Source: Planctomycetaceae bacterium
GTDB lineage: Bacteria > Planctomycetota > Planctomycetia > Planctomycetales > Planctomycetaceae
Length of the DNA stretch: 45,499 bases
Direction of reading: 5' to 3'
Assembly: GCA_016795145.1 (NCBI GenBank)
Contig: JAEUII010000027.1
Span: forward strand, 1 to 45,499
Shown: positions 34,601 through 41,564 of the stretch, in pieces
How positions within the stretch are numbered: the first letter of the stretch is position 1
Layout: the number at the start of each line of letters is the position of its first letter
Translations under genes and position numbers: made by a program
The notes under the pieces: generated by a model
Told to the model about the DNA's origin: nothing
Databases searched by the model: none
What the model saw: only the letters and a program-made list of their open reading frames with translations

Positions 34601-36138
34601 AGAAAACTCTGAACGGCCAGCAGGCGAATCCGGCTGGTAATCAACCAGATCAGCAACAGCAGCCACGGCAGCAAGCACAGCAACAGCAGGGCGATCAACA
34701 GGCCAGCCAACAGGCCAATCAACAGGGCGATCAGCCAAATCCAGCGGCTGAGTCTGAACGGGCGGCTGGCGAGTTGATGAACCAGCTGGAGAAACTTGCA
34801 GAGGCGGCACGCGAACAATCAGAGACCCTCAAGCAGGATTCGTCGGCACCCAATAACGTTCGCCATCATGCCGAGCAGTCGGCTCAGCGTGCTGAAGACG
34901 CACTACGCCATGCCAACGCCGGACAGTTTCAGCGAAGTGCGGAGCGGATGCGAAATGCCGCCGGAGAAGCTTCACAGGCCGCCGACCAGTTGAACCAGGA
35001 AGGCCAGCAGGATCGCAAGACGCAGCTTCAACAGCAGCGAGATAATCTCAATCGACTTGCCGACGCCTTCAATCGACTTCAGCAGGATGACGCCGCACAG
35101 TTGTCGGCTCAGCGATCTGGGCAGCAGCAAGTGGCTCAACAGGCAGCACAAACGCCGGATGCACTGAGCGAACTTTCGGAAAGCCTGAATAATCCTTCGC
35201 TGGGGATGCAGCACCTCGCTCGACCGGCGCAGGAGGCGGCAGAAGCGGCAAAGCAGGCGGCTCAGAGCGGACAGCAGGCTGGCCAGCAGCTTCAACAGGG
35301 ACAGATGCAGCAGGCAGGTCAGAATGCTCAGGAAGCCGCGGGGCAACTGAACCGAGCCGCTCAGCTGGCACAGCAGGCATCGCAGGGACATCGTGATCCT
35401 AATAATCTGGTACCGACCGAAGTGGGCGAAAGTGTCGCTGATGCGATGCAAAGTCTGCAGCGGGCATCGGAGATGATGAATCAGGAAGCAAGTCAGCCCT
35501 CACCCAATTCGGAACAATCACCAGAGGGCAATGGTCAGCCTGGGAACGCGGAGCAGGGACAGCAAGGACAAGAAGGGCAGCCTGGTCAGGAAGGCCAACC
35601 GGGACAACCCGGGCAACAGGGTCAGCAAGGGCAGGGACAGCCAGGCCAACAGGGTCAGGGTCAGAAGGGGCAGCCGGGTCAGCCGGGGCAACAGGGCCAG
35701 CCTGGACAAGGCGGCAGCCCGCAGGATGGGCAGGGAAGTCCGTCGGCTCAACCGGGTGAAGGCGGTTCTCCGAACGGCCAGCCCGGTTCTGCTCAGCAAA
35801 TGGCCAAAGCGGCTCAGGCATTGAAACAGGCGGCAAAGGGAGCACTCCCAAGCCAGTTTTCACCCGGGCAACTCAACTCATCCGCCGATCCTTCACAGGG
35901 AGATCCGAAGGGGCAGGGCAACCCGGCCGAGTTTGACGGCCAGTCTCCTAACGCGACTACGCGACGAGGTCGTGCTCGCAACTGGGGACGCCTGCAGGAC
36001 GAACTGGAGCCCGACGTTAAAGATGCCGGGCGCGAAGTGATGGACAGTGAATACTCCGAAATCATCCGCCGATATCGTCGTGACCTGGCGAAAACCGGCG
36101 AAGCAAATTCTGACAAGAAACCCGCAGCAAAACCGTGA
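31606..36138 (+). CDS. DUF4175-like giant membrane protein with Gln-rich coiled coil and collagen-like segment
   Basis: The 1510-residue product has three N-terminal transmembrane segments (about residues 33-52, 65-80 and 150-172). A beta-rich region with repeated Ig-like blocks follows (about 190-560; RIVAATLIETPPVYTGRPVRTI, VLTVKGVADGLEVRPDDTVPLNCEV). A very long charged and Gln-rich coiled coil runs from about 565 to 1300. Next is a collagen-like stretch of G-Q-P and G-Q-Q triplets (about 1315-1385), and a basic tail (ATTRRGRARNWGRLQDELEPD, then SEYSEIIRRYRRDLAKTGE). This layout matches planctomycete DUF4175-type proteins found near MoxR/DUF58/VWA genes. It is probably an envelope-spanning scaffold. 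A good GGAG site precedes the ATG. Its stop overlaps the rlmN start by 4 bp. Confidence 0.85.
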   Translation: MSSGALPQIPGLQSLLGRCQSLVRVHTCVRGLAETLCVLILCILVCGIADYLLVLPGSVRAGSLAIGVCLTLAVAWRRFLRPLMFSASNAELGAAVDLKFPELQESIATLISMERPDATASELGSAQMRNRIYQHVEMQVSAIRPTQVVPSGTTWHRFMILAIAGAVLSLPFVIWPSGAQLLLQRLLMPFANLAAATNLYFDVPQGDRVVATGTDVTFIAIPQWRNGATGDVPTNVLLEMKTQDDRLEEIAMSWDESQRQFTASLVDARQTLQYRVTGGGARTEWFTMTVAEAPRIVAATLIETPPVYTGRPVRTIDGVVGDIHVFERSKIAVQLTFNKPVQPAQLTWKDWTPLPVPKVATQEEGVEPSAKELLPEELAAQAAGARMEGSKAAAEDVPIVAVVVMAPDRMSAAMEFDALGSGAFEFSVVDDVGLQNVETTPRRLISTLDTPPVLTVKGVADGLEVRPDDTVPLNCEVTDDIGVGALELHYRRNEEATLIEVADLQDRGATAVSHEFLLELASLNVKTGDRVELRVKAMDERPSPGPQVVWKGPWVLTISDNAEALGQKALREADKQLVEALRAMEKQLQDDAQQANTLKDEAWRNWNEDAKDKTRSLSEKEQTQGNDLQKLSQQVAQHPLMQKQADKLAELAQQIRQQLPKKLDEAVAAGDKEPAAKNLQETVNDLNRIRDELHRATEEIEKAASLEQELAELNRLALDADRLAKDTEQHQQKKTQNQPAEGQSKEEFDKELQDERQELQQDQQELSQDLNGLLQRKQELLQAAREAQLDQAAKIAEQMQKLAQQQQQLAEGVNEEARDAAQDTQEIANQLQQARNEAEQLNRRMEQQAPEVQRTEIPPLDEAIRDLRQGNLSKPEQQIANSAEQLERAAEELKKPAPEPPGPAPADDAAKAAAQREQEQRNAQRGEMQKKSEELADRMNKLEDQLEKTNEERGVQESAAEKNPNGPENADAQTPEQGQEKSGAQPNGEQNSDAPENSEKTLNGQQANPAGNQPDQQQQPRQQAQQQQGDQQASQQANQQGDQPNPAAESERAAGELMNQLEKLAEAAREQSETLKQDSSAPNNVRHHAEQSAQRAEDALRHANAGQFQRSAERMRNAAGEASQAADQLNQEGQQDRKTQLQQQRDNLNRLADAFNRLQQDDAAQLSAQRSGQQQVAQQAAQTPDALSELSESLNNPSLGMQHLARPAQEAAEAAKQAAQSGQQAGQQLQQGQMQQAGQNAQEAAGQLNRAAQLAQQASQGHRDPNNLVPTEVGESVADAMQSLQRASEMMNQEASQPSPNSEQSPEGNGQPGNAEQGQQGQEGQPGQEGQPGQPGQQGQQGQGQPGQQGQGQKGQPGQPGQQGQPGQGGSPQDGQGSPSAQPGEGGSPNGQPGSAQQMAKAAQALKQAAKGALPSQFSPGQLNSSADPSQGDPKGQGNPAEFDGQSPNATTRRGRARNWGRLQDELEPDVKDAGREVMDSEYSEIIRRYRRDLAKTGEANSDKKPAAKP

Positions 36139-37232
36139 ACGTGAATGAACCTGTGACAACGACGACGCTGCCAGTTCTGACTTCGGCACCGTCCGGGCTG
36201 CGTGCCATTCTGGAACTGCCTGACTCGGAACTCGTGCAGTGGCTTGAGGGAATTGGTCAGCCCGCGTTTCGCGCCAAACAAATTCGGCGCTGGCTGATTC
36301 AGCGACGGATCAGCTCGTTCGATCAAATGAGTGATCTGCCGGCTGCGTTGCGTCAACAACTGGCGGCCAGTTTTCGCTTTTCGTCCTTCGAAGCAGTGGG
36401 TCATCAGATCGCGAAGGATCGAACGGAGAAATTGCTTCTGCAGTTGCAGGATGGTGAGCTTGTCGAATGTGTTCTGATGCGCGATCCCGATCGCAGGACA
36501 GTCTGCATCAGTACCCAGGTTGGCTGTGCGATGGGTTGTGTTTTTTGTGCCAGCGGACTCCTGGGAGTAAAGCGAAATCTGACTGCGGCGGAGATCTTCG
36601 AGCAGGTGCTGGTGTTGCATCGACTGATGTCTGATGACGAGAAGATCACCAACATCGTCGTCATGGGAATAGGGGAGCCTCTTGCGAACTTCCGAAACCT
36701 GATGCAGGCTCTTTCCGTCCTGACCAGTGACGACGGCTTTGGACTGGGGGCTCGTCGGATTACCGTTTCGACGGTCGGACTGCCGGAGAAGATTCGTGAG
36801 TTTGCGAGGTCGGGACAACAATACAACCTGGCGGTTTCGCTTCATGCTCCGAACGATCCGCTTCGAACGGAGATCGTGCCGGTGAATCGTAACATCGGGA
36901 TCGCAGAGATCCTGGATGCCGCCGACGATTACCACGAGGTGACAGGGCGACGGATTTCGTATGAGTATGTGCTGTTGTCAGGAATCAACGATCAGGCTCA
37001 GCATGCCGAAGAACTGGCTTCGCTTCTTGCAGGCCGCACGGCGCACGTGAATTTGATTCCGATGAACGGTGTCAGCGAACTGGTGATGACCGCACCTCAG
37101 GAACCTCAGACGAGGCAGTTTGTCAGCATTCTTGAACGACGAGGAATCCCGGTCACTGTTCGCAAACGAAAGGGCGCGGATATCGACGCCGCATGCGGCC
37201 AGCTGCGTTTGAATCGGCTGGACAAGGGCTGA
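36135..37232 (+). CDS. rlmN: 23S rRNA (adenine-2503-C2)/tRNA (adenine-37-C2) methyltransferase RlmN
   Basis: RlmN is a radical-SAM enzyme that methylates C2 of A2503 in 23S rRNA and A37 in some tRNAs. The 365-residue protein has the radical-SAM triad C131-x3-C135-x2-C138 (GCAMGCVFCASG). It also has the preceding RlmN phrase CVLMRDPDRRTVCISTQ, the VVMGIGEPLANFRNL motif, and the conserved resolving cysteine C354 near the end (DAACGQLRLN). The start is GTG at 36135, and it overlaps the TGA of the DUF4175-like gene as GTGA, which implies translational coupling. Functionally the two genes look unrelated. The stop codon lies inside a hairpin AAGGGCT-GAG-AGCCCTT (37225-37241). Confidence 0.95.
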   Translation: MNVNEPVTTTTLPVLTSAPSGLRAILELPDSELVQWLEGIGQPAFRAKQIRRWLIQRRISSFDQMSDLPAALRQQLAASFRFSSFEAVGHQIAKDRTEKLLLQLQDGELVECVLMRDPDRRTVCISTQVGCAMGCVFCASGLLGVKRNLTAAEIFEQVLVLHRLMSDDEKITNIVVMGIGEPLANFRNLMQALSVLTSDDGFGLGARRITVSTVGLPEKIREFARSGQQYNLAVSLHAPNDPLRTEIVPVNRNIGIAEILDAADDYHEVTGRRISYEYVLLSGINDQAQHAEELASLLAGRTAHVNLIPMNGVSELVMTAPQEPQTRQFVSILERRGIPVTVRKRKGADIDAACGQLRLNRLDKG

Positions 37233-37330
37233 GAGCCCTTGACCCGAAAGAGCCTGTCGACTCGTTGCCAAAGCCTCGCTCACGTTGTTCGATTGCCTCA
37301 AGCAGGCGCGCACAGTGGGCTCAAAAACAA
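37222..37330. repeat. Dispersed repeat after rlmN (family also at 41010-41100)
   Basis: The segment starts with the hairpin AAGGGCT-GAG-AGCCCTT, which includes the rlmN stop codon, and continues through gagcctgtcg-ctcgttgcc and cacgttgttcgattgcctca. A related copy with roughly 70 percent similarity by eye lies at 41010-41100, upstream of tatD on the other strand's promoter side. Confidence 0.65.
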
Positions 37331-37389
37331 GGTAAGTGTCTTTTAGGGCGGAAATGTGATTCTTCGGCACTCGGCGACGTTTGTTTGTG

Positions 37390-37602
37390 ATTCAGGCCCG
37401 GCAGGCCGCCACAACCCATGCCGGTGTGCGTAAGCCACCGGAAGCGAGCGTTAGTAAGTCGACAAGGCCCGGAGGGTCGACACATTAACACGAGCCGGCC
37501 GACGGGTTGTGTCGGCCTTTCAGGCCTTTGCAGTTCAGAGTTCTGCAGACCGGGGCCTGCGACCCCGGCAGGGGATTTGTCGGCCCTGCCGGGCCTGAAT
37601 CG
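37390..37602. repeat. Cluster of four REP-like units in nested inverted order
   Basis: Four copies of a GGCCYGRMRGGYCGACA-like core are present: 37396-37412 and 37467-37484 in one orientation, 37510-37527 and 37579-37596 in the other. The outermost pair extends to gattcaggcccggcagg and its complement, and the inner pair flanks about 25 bp. A CCGGGGCCTGCGACCCCGG hairpin lies at 37551-37569. The whole 213-bp block could fold into a large stem. Confidence 0.8.
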
Positions 37603-37707
37603 CTGATTTGCATTTCTCCACAGCTTCGATTGTCATCAAGCAACAACAAAACACACCTGTGGTTCCGGACTATCTGAGAATCCGCCCAGACTAACAAAGT
37701 CTATTGC

Positions 37708-39276
37708 TCAGGATCGAACAATTCCCCGATCCTTATGAATCTTGTATTCGAACGCATCGACGAGCGCGATCCAGCTGGCTTCGATGATGTTCTCACTGAC
37801 ACCAACGGTGCTCCAGACAGAATTCCTGTCGCGGCTTTCGATCACAACTCGCACTCGAGCCGCCGTTCCTTCAGCACTGTTGATCACTCGGACTTTGTAG
37901 TCCATCAGAGCCATGTCCGAGAGACCTGCATAAACGGGCGTCAAAGCTTTTCGCAGTGCGCTGTCGAGTGCGTTTACGGGACCATCGCCTTCGCCGACGA
38001 CATGCTGCTGAGCAGAGCCGCAGGTCAGCTTGATGACCGCTTCCGTCATCGGTTCTCGTGCCTGGTTTTCCACGTTGACCCGATAGTGATCCAGAGAAAA
38101 TGATGGCGTGAACAATCCGGTTTGCTTCATCACCAGAAGGTCGAAGGAGGCTTCTGCTGCTTCGAACTGGTAGCCATCATTCTCCAGATCCTGCACGGCG
38201 CTCAGGATCCTGACCATCGCTTCATTGTTTTCACTGATGTTGAACTTGTTTGTCTTGGCGATAATGTTGGACCGACCGGAAAGCTCGCTCACCAGAATGC
38301 GGCGTTCGTTTCCGACAGCTTCCGGAGTGATGTGTTCGTAACTTCGAGCCAGACGGTTCACGGCATGCACATGCATCCCGCCCTTGTGAGCAAACGCGCT
38401 GGAGCCGACGAATGGCTGACCCGATCGAAAGTTCATGTTGGCCAGTTCGTAGACATAGCGTGACAACTCGGTCAGTCGCTGAATGCCGCCGGGGACGAGC
38501 ACTTCATGATTCAGCTTCAATGACAGATTCGCGGCAACCGAGATCAGGTCGACGTTGCCACAGCGTTCGCCGATGCCATTGATCGTTCCCTGAACCTGGA
38601 TCGCCCCAGCACCGATTGCTGCCAGAGAATTGGCGACCGCCAGGTCGCAGTCGTTGTGACAGTGAATCCCAACTGGGACAGCAACATGAGTCTGCAGTTC
38701 ACGAACAAACTGAGCGATCTGCTCCGGGAGCGTTCCTCCATTGGTGTCGCACATCACGATCATATCCGCACCGGCTTCGGCCGCGGTCTTCAGCGTCTGG
38801 AGTGCGTAGTCCGGGTTCGCCTTCCAGCCGTCGAAGCAATGTTCTGCGTCATAGATCGCTTCACGTCCCTGCGATTTCACGTAGCTGACAGAGTCCCGAA
38901 TCATCGCGAGGTTTTCTTCCAGCGATACTCGCAGAACTTCAGTGACATGCAGGTCCCATGTCTTTCCAACAATCGTACAGACCGGCGCTTTGGACTGAAT
39001 CAGCGCCTGCATGCCGATGTCTTCCGCCGCGGTGACACCTTTGCGGCGAGTCATCCCAAAGGCACAGACCTTTGCATGTTTCAGAGGAATCTCAGCGACG
39101 CGCTGAAAGTACTCTTCATCTTTCGGATTGGAGAGCGGGTATCCGCCTTCGATGTAGTCAAAGCCCAGCTCATCCAGTCGACGAGTAATCATGAGCTTGT
39201 CCTGAAGAGAGAAGTTGACGCCTTCCCCCTGAGAACCGTCACGAAGAGTTGTGTCGTAAAGCTGAATGCGAGCCAT
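37708..39276 (-). CDS. cimA: (R)-citramalate synthase CimA
   Basis: CimA condenses pyruvate and acetyl-CoA to (R)-citramalate, the first step of the threonine-independent route to 2-oxobutyrate and isoleucine. The 522-residue protein opens with the LeuA/CimA signature IQLYDTTLRDGSQGEGVNFSLQDKLMITRRLDELGFDYIEGGYP. It continues with the metal-site region VGIHCHNDCDLAVANSLAAIGAGAIQVQGTINGIGERCGNVD. The C-terminal LeuA-type allosteric domain (about 390-515), where isoleucine feedback acts in this family, is present. I prefer CimA to LeuA because of DGSQGEGVNFS and the VDLISVAANLSLK region, which match the CimA/TIGR00977 type. It is monocistronic here and preceded by an isoleucine-rich leader and terminator (39339-39470). 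Confidence 0.93.
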   Translation of the reverse strand: MARIQLYDTTLRDGSQGEGVNFSLQDKLMITRRLDELGFDYIEGGYPLSNPKDEEYFQRVAEIPLKHAKVCAFGMTRRKGVTAAEDIGMQALIQSKAPVCTIVGKTWDLHVTEVLRVSLEENLAMIRDSVSYVKSQGREAIYDAEHCFDGWKANPDYALQTLKTAAEAGADMIVMCDTNGGTLPEQIAQFVRELQTHVAVPVGIHCHNDCDLAVANSLAAIGAGAIQVQGTINGIGERCGNVDLISVAANLSLKLNHEVLVPGGIQRLTELSRYVYELANMNFRSGQPFVGSSAFAHKGGMHVHAVNRLARSYEHITPEAVGNERRILVSELSGRSNIIAKTNKFNISENNEAMVRILSAVQDLENDGYQFEAAEASFDLLVMKQTGLFTPSFSLDHYRVNVENQAREPMTEAVIKLTCGSAQQHVVGEGDGPVNALDSALRKALTPVYAGLSDMALMDYKVRVINSAEGTAARVRVVIESRDRNSVWSTVGVSENIIEASWIALVDAFEYKIHKDRGIVRS

Positions 39277-39292
39277 GGTTCTGACCTGTGAA

Positions 39293-39314
39293 TTGAGCGA
39301 CCAAGATCGCTCAA
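39293..39314 (-). promoter_or_regulatory. Hairpin just upstream of the cimA start
   Basis: A perfect 8-bp stem (TTGAGCGA-TCTTGG-TCGCTCAA on the minus strand) with a 6-nt loop ends 16 nt before the cimA ATG. It has no T-run. It may insulate the ribosome-binding region, protect the mRNA or be a further part of the leader switch. Confidence 0.6.
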
Positions 39315-39338
39315 GAAGAAAAACACGTCGGTGCCAAC

Positions 39339-39368
39339 AAAAAAACCCTCAGGGTGGTCCTGAGGGTT
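39339..39368 (-). terminator. Leader terminator (attenuator) of cimA
   Basis: On the minus strand, the 10-bp stem AACCCTCAGG-ACCAC-CCTGAGGGTT is followed at once by a T-run (plus-strand A at 39339-39345). It lies between the Ile-rich leader frame and cimA, 62 bp before the cimA start. The sequence CCTGAGG at 39391-39397, overlapping the leader stop codon, is complementary to CCTCAGG in the terminator 5' arm (39359-39365), so a competing antiterminator can form. Confidence 0.82.
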
Positions 39369-39392
39369 GTTGGCCGTCAATTCTGATGTTCC

Positions 39393-39470
39393 TCAGGCAT
39401 ACATCACGGCTTGAACGGCAAAAATGCCGCCAATGCAAATGGCAATAATGATGTGAATGCTCTGGAACAT
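39393..39470 (-). CDS. Isoleucine-rich leader peptide of cimA
   Basis: This 25-codon frame starts MFQSIHIIIAICIGG and ends in VMYA-TGA. Seven of 25 residues are Ile (codons 5, 7, 8, 9, 11, 13 and 16), an extreme density, and they lie just upstream of the switch sequence. A ribosome stalled at these codons would leave 39391-39397 free. One terminating at the TGA would cover it. No Shine-Dalgarno is visible, and the -10 box candidate ends 7 nt before the ATG, so the message may be leaderless. The product itself is hydrophobic and could alternatively be a tiny membrane protein with its own terminator. The regulatory reading fits better, because the downstream gene makes an isoleucine precursor. 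Confidence 0.72.
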   Translation of the reverse strand: MFQSIHIIIAICIGGIFAVQAVMYA

Positions 39471-39477
39471 GGGCGAA

Positions 39478-39507
39478 AATGTACGAAAAACGTCCTCGGG
39501 CCGTCAA
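39478..39507 (-). promoter_or_regulatory. Candidate sigma-70-type promoter of the cimA leader
   Basis: On the minus strand, TTGACG (39502-39507) and TACATT (39478-39483) are separated by 18 nt. Transcription would begin at or within a base or two of the leader ATG (39470). It is a moderate match to housekeeping promoters, but its placement fits. Confidence 0.45.
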
Positions 39508-39645
39508 TCAAAAGTCTGGGGGCGACTCGTGATTCCGAATTCGGGCAGATATGGTCGGCAAAATCGGATTGTCCTGCCGCCCTGACTGCACGGGGTTCAG
39601 GTTTGTCCCATGTCGATCTGATCGGAGTTTGCAGCGGATTGCATC

Positions 39646-40152
39646 CTATCGAACGGGAATCTTGCCGATCAGCCGACGCAGCAGCCCGATTTGTCCGGCG
39701 TGCAGCATTTCATGATGAGAACAGAACAGTAGACCTCCGAGCTTCGTTGCTGTCACGGCATACGGCATATCGATGGGCTCATCGAGCACCGCCTGTGTGA
39801 CATTTGGAAGTTCGAGCATCGTCTGTTCGTAGACTCGGTCAAAGACGCCTCGGATTTCTTCCGGGGATGGATTCTTCGATGGATCCGGATCAGGGGTTGT
39901 TCCCTTGCTGAACTTCTTGCGAAACGACGATGACATCAGGTCCATATCAATGTCTGCTCTTCCGCGAATTCGAAACAAACAAAGCCCATACTGCGCCATG
40001 GCCAGATGACCCATTTGCCAGGCAAGGTGTGAAACGCCCTCCGCAGGCTGACGAAACCAGTCATTCGGTTCAATGCCATCCAGCAGTGTGAGTGTGTATT
40101 CGCGGGCAAATCGGATCTGGGAAATTGCGAGTTCCAATGACGCAGCCATCAT
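39646..40152 (-). CDS. DinB-like (DfsB) metal-dependent four-helix protein
   Basis: The 168-residue protein has the DinB fold signature. It is a four-helix bundle with candidate metal ligands H49 (WQMGHL), H147 and H151 (CSHHEMLHAGQIGLLRR), the H-x3-H pair near the C-terminus. The N-terminal helix runs SLELAISQIRFAREYTLTLLDGI. Family members include thiol-dependent S-transferases such as BstA and DNA-damage-induced proteins of unknown activity, so the substrate cannot be assigned. It lies 32 bp after tatD on the same strand and is probably cotranscribed with it. Start alternatives are ATG at 40152 and 40149. Confidence 0.88.
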   Translation of the reverse strand: MMAASLELAISQIRFAREYTLTLLDGIEPNDWFRQPAEGVSHLAWQMGHLAMAQYGLCLFRIRGRADIDMDLMSSSFRKKFSKGTTPDPDPSKNPSPEEIRGVFDRVYEQTMLELPNVTQAVLDEPIDMPYAVTATKLGGLLFCSHHEMLHAGQIGLLRRLIGKIPVR

Positions 40153-40183
40153 TCACTTTCAAACGAGGATTTTTTGGAGATCA

Positions 40184-40966
40184 CTACGGAAGCCGGAACA
40201 GTCGTTTGGCATTCGATGTCGTGATGTTCGCCATCTCTTCCGGACTGAGACCATGAACCTCCGCGAGGACTCGATTTGTTTCCGCAACATACGCGGGTTC
40301 ATTTCGCTTTCCTCGCCACGGTTGAGGTGCGAGGTACGGAGCATCCGTCTCCACGAGTAATCGATCGAGCGGGATCGTGCGAGCGATCTCGCGGAGTGAA
40401 TCATTCTTCTTGTAGGTCAACATCCCGCCGAACGAAAGGTACAGGCCAAGCTCCAGGCAGGTCTTTGCAGTCTCTGAGTTTCCACAGAAGGCATGCATGA
40501 GGCCGTTCAGATGACCTTCCTCTCCCGCTGCGGTTCGCAGGACATCCAGGACTTCGGGCTCGGCTTCGCGACAGTGCACTGCGAACGGCTTTTTTAGTTT
40601 CCTGGAGAGTTCAATGTGGCGGAAGAAGTAGTCTCTTTGAATCTCCAGAGGTGCGAAGTCCCAATACTTGTCGAGCCCCGTTTCGCCGACTCCAATCACA
40701 TGCGGATGAGCGGCCAGGTCTTCAATTCGTTCCCAGTCGTCCGGCTTTGCTTCGTGTGTATGATTTGGATGAATCCCCGCCATTGCCAGCACACACGGAT
40801 AACGGTTGGACAGGAGGATCGCTGCTTGAGTGGTCTCGACGGTGATTCCGATTGCCAGAATCTTCTCAACACCCGCATCGTTCGCTCGCTGAACAACCTG
40901 ATCGATCTCCTGATGAAACGATTCGGAATCGAGATGGCAGTGAGTATCAATGAGTCGAATGGTCAT
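40184..40966 (-). CDS. tatD: TatD-family metal-dependent deoxyribonuclease
   Basis: The 260-residue protein is a TIM-barrel hydrolase of the TatD/YcfH family. H9-x-H11 (IDTHCHLD), the catalytic-site Glu in GVGETGLDKYWD, the metal His in FAVHCREAEPE, HAFCGNSE, and the Asp in LLVETDAPYLAPQPWRGKRNEPAY are all present. These enzymes act as 3'-5' exonucleases on DNA and in some cases as D-aminoacyl-tRNA or DNA-repair nucleases. Their link to Tat export is only historical. The length is typical. The gene is followed by the DinB-like gene after 32 bp. Its upstream region contains the repeat at 41010-41100. Confidence 0.94.
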   Translation of the reverse strand: MTIRLIDTHCHLDSESFHQEIDQVVQRANDAGVEKILAIGITVETTQAAILLSNRYPCVLAMAGIHPNHTHEAKPDDWERIEDLAAHPHVIGVGETGLDKYWDFAPLEIQRDYFFRHIELSRKLKKPFAVHCREAEPEVLDVLRTAAGEEGHLNGLMHAFCGNSETAKTCLELGLYLSFGGMLTYKKNDSLREIARTIPLDRLLVETDAPYLAPQPWRGKRNEPAYVAETNRVLAEVHGLSPEEMANITTSNAKRLFRLP

Positions 40967-41564
40967 GCTGTGTCTGCCTTTGCCGCTCAGGTGCAGCGTT
41001 TCTTGATGAAGGGCGAAAGCCCCTGCCGCAAAGGAGCCTGTCGGCTCATTGCCGCATTCCCGCTCAGGTTGTTCGCTTGCCTCAAACTGAGACGCACCTG
41101 AGCAATGTAGGTCGCGGTGGATTCTAGGTCGTTCACAGACGCAGCGACAAGTTTCACACCAAACTCGGGAGTGGACGCTCCAGCTGAGTCGCCGGTTTCC
41201 CAGTTTGAGCGGCTCGGCAGGAGCCTCGCCGCCTGAGTCTCGCGGGCAGACTCTCTTCCGCTAAAGGCGTGCGGGACGACATCAGTCCCCTGATTGCGTT
41301 TCTTTGCTTTGCGATTCATCAGCCCATCACCCAACGGGTAGCACGTACGAAGTGCGTGTGCCGCAAGCGCCGGTAGCCCAGGTGGGCACGCCACAAAACC
41401 AACGCAGTTGCAATGAGATCAACGGTCGGACAAAAAATGAGTGACAGAAGATAAAGGCGTGCGGGACGACATCAGTTCCCTGCAAGCAAATTCTGCTTGA
41501 TCCGCAGCGGACGTGTCATCAGGTGGAATCACCAGTTGCTGATCGCGCCACCGTTCACGGTGTC
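40967..41564. other. Repeat-rich intergenic region, about 600 bp
   Basis: This region carries a copy of the post-rlmN repeat (about 41010-41100), with a GGGC-GAAA-GCCC mini-hairpin. A twofold repeat aaaggcgtgcgggacgacat is present near 41264 and 41455. A segment near 41205-41230 has hairpin-forming GC-rich arms. A minus-strand reading frame (40987-41394) spans it but is built from repeat DNA, so I do not call a gene. The promoter of tatD must be in the first 100 bp. Confidence 0.55.

Noticed and set aside
39189..39380. A 63-codon minus-strand frame overlapping the cimA start and terminator
   Set aside because: It runs through the terminator T-run and overlaps cimA out of frame. The shorter Ile-rich frame upstream explains the region better.
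40987..41394. Minus-strand 135-codon frame upstream of tatD
   Set aside because: It is built largely of dispersed repeat DNA also found after rlmN, and has no family resemblance.
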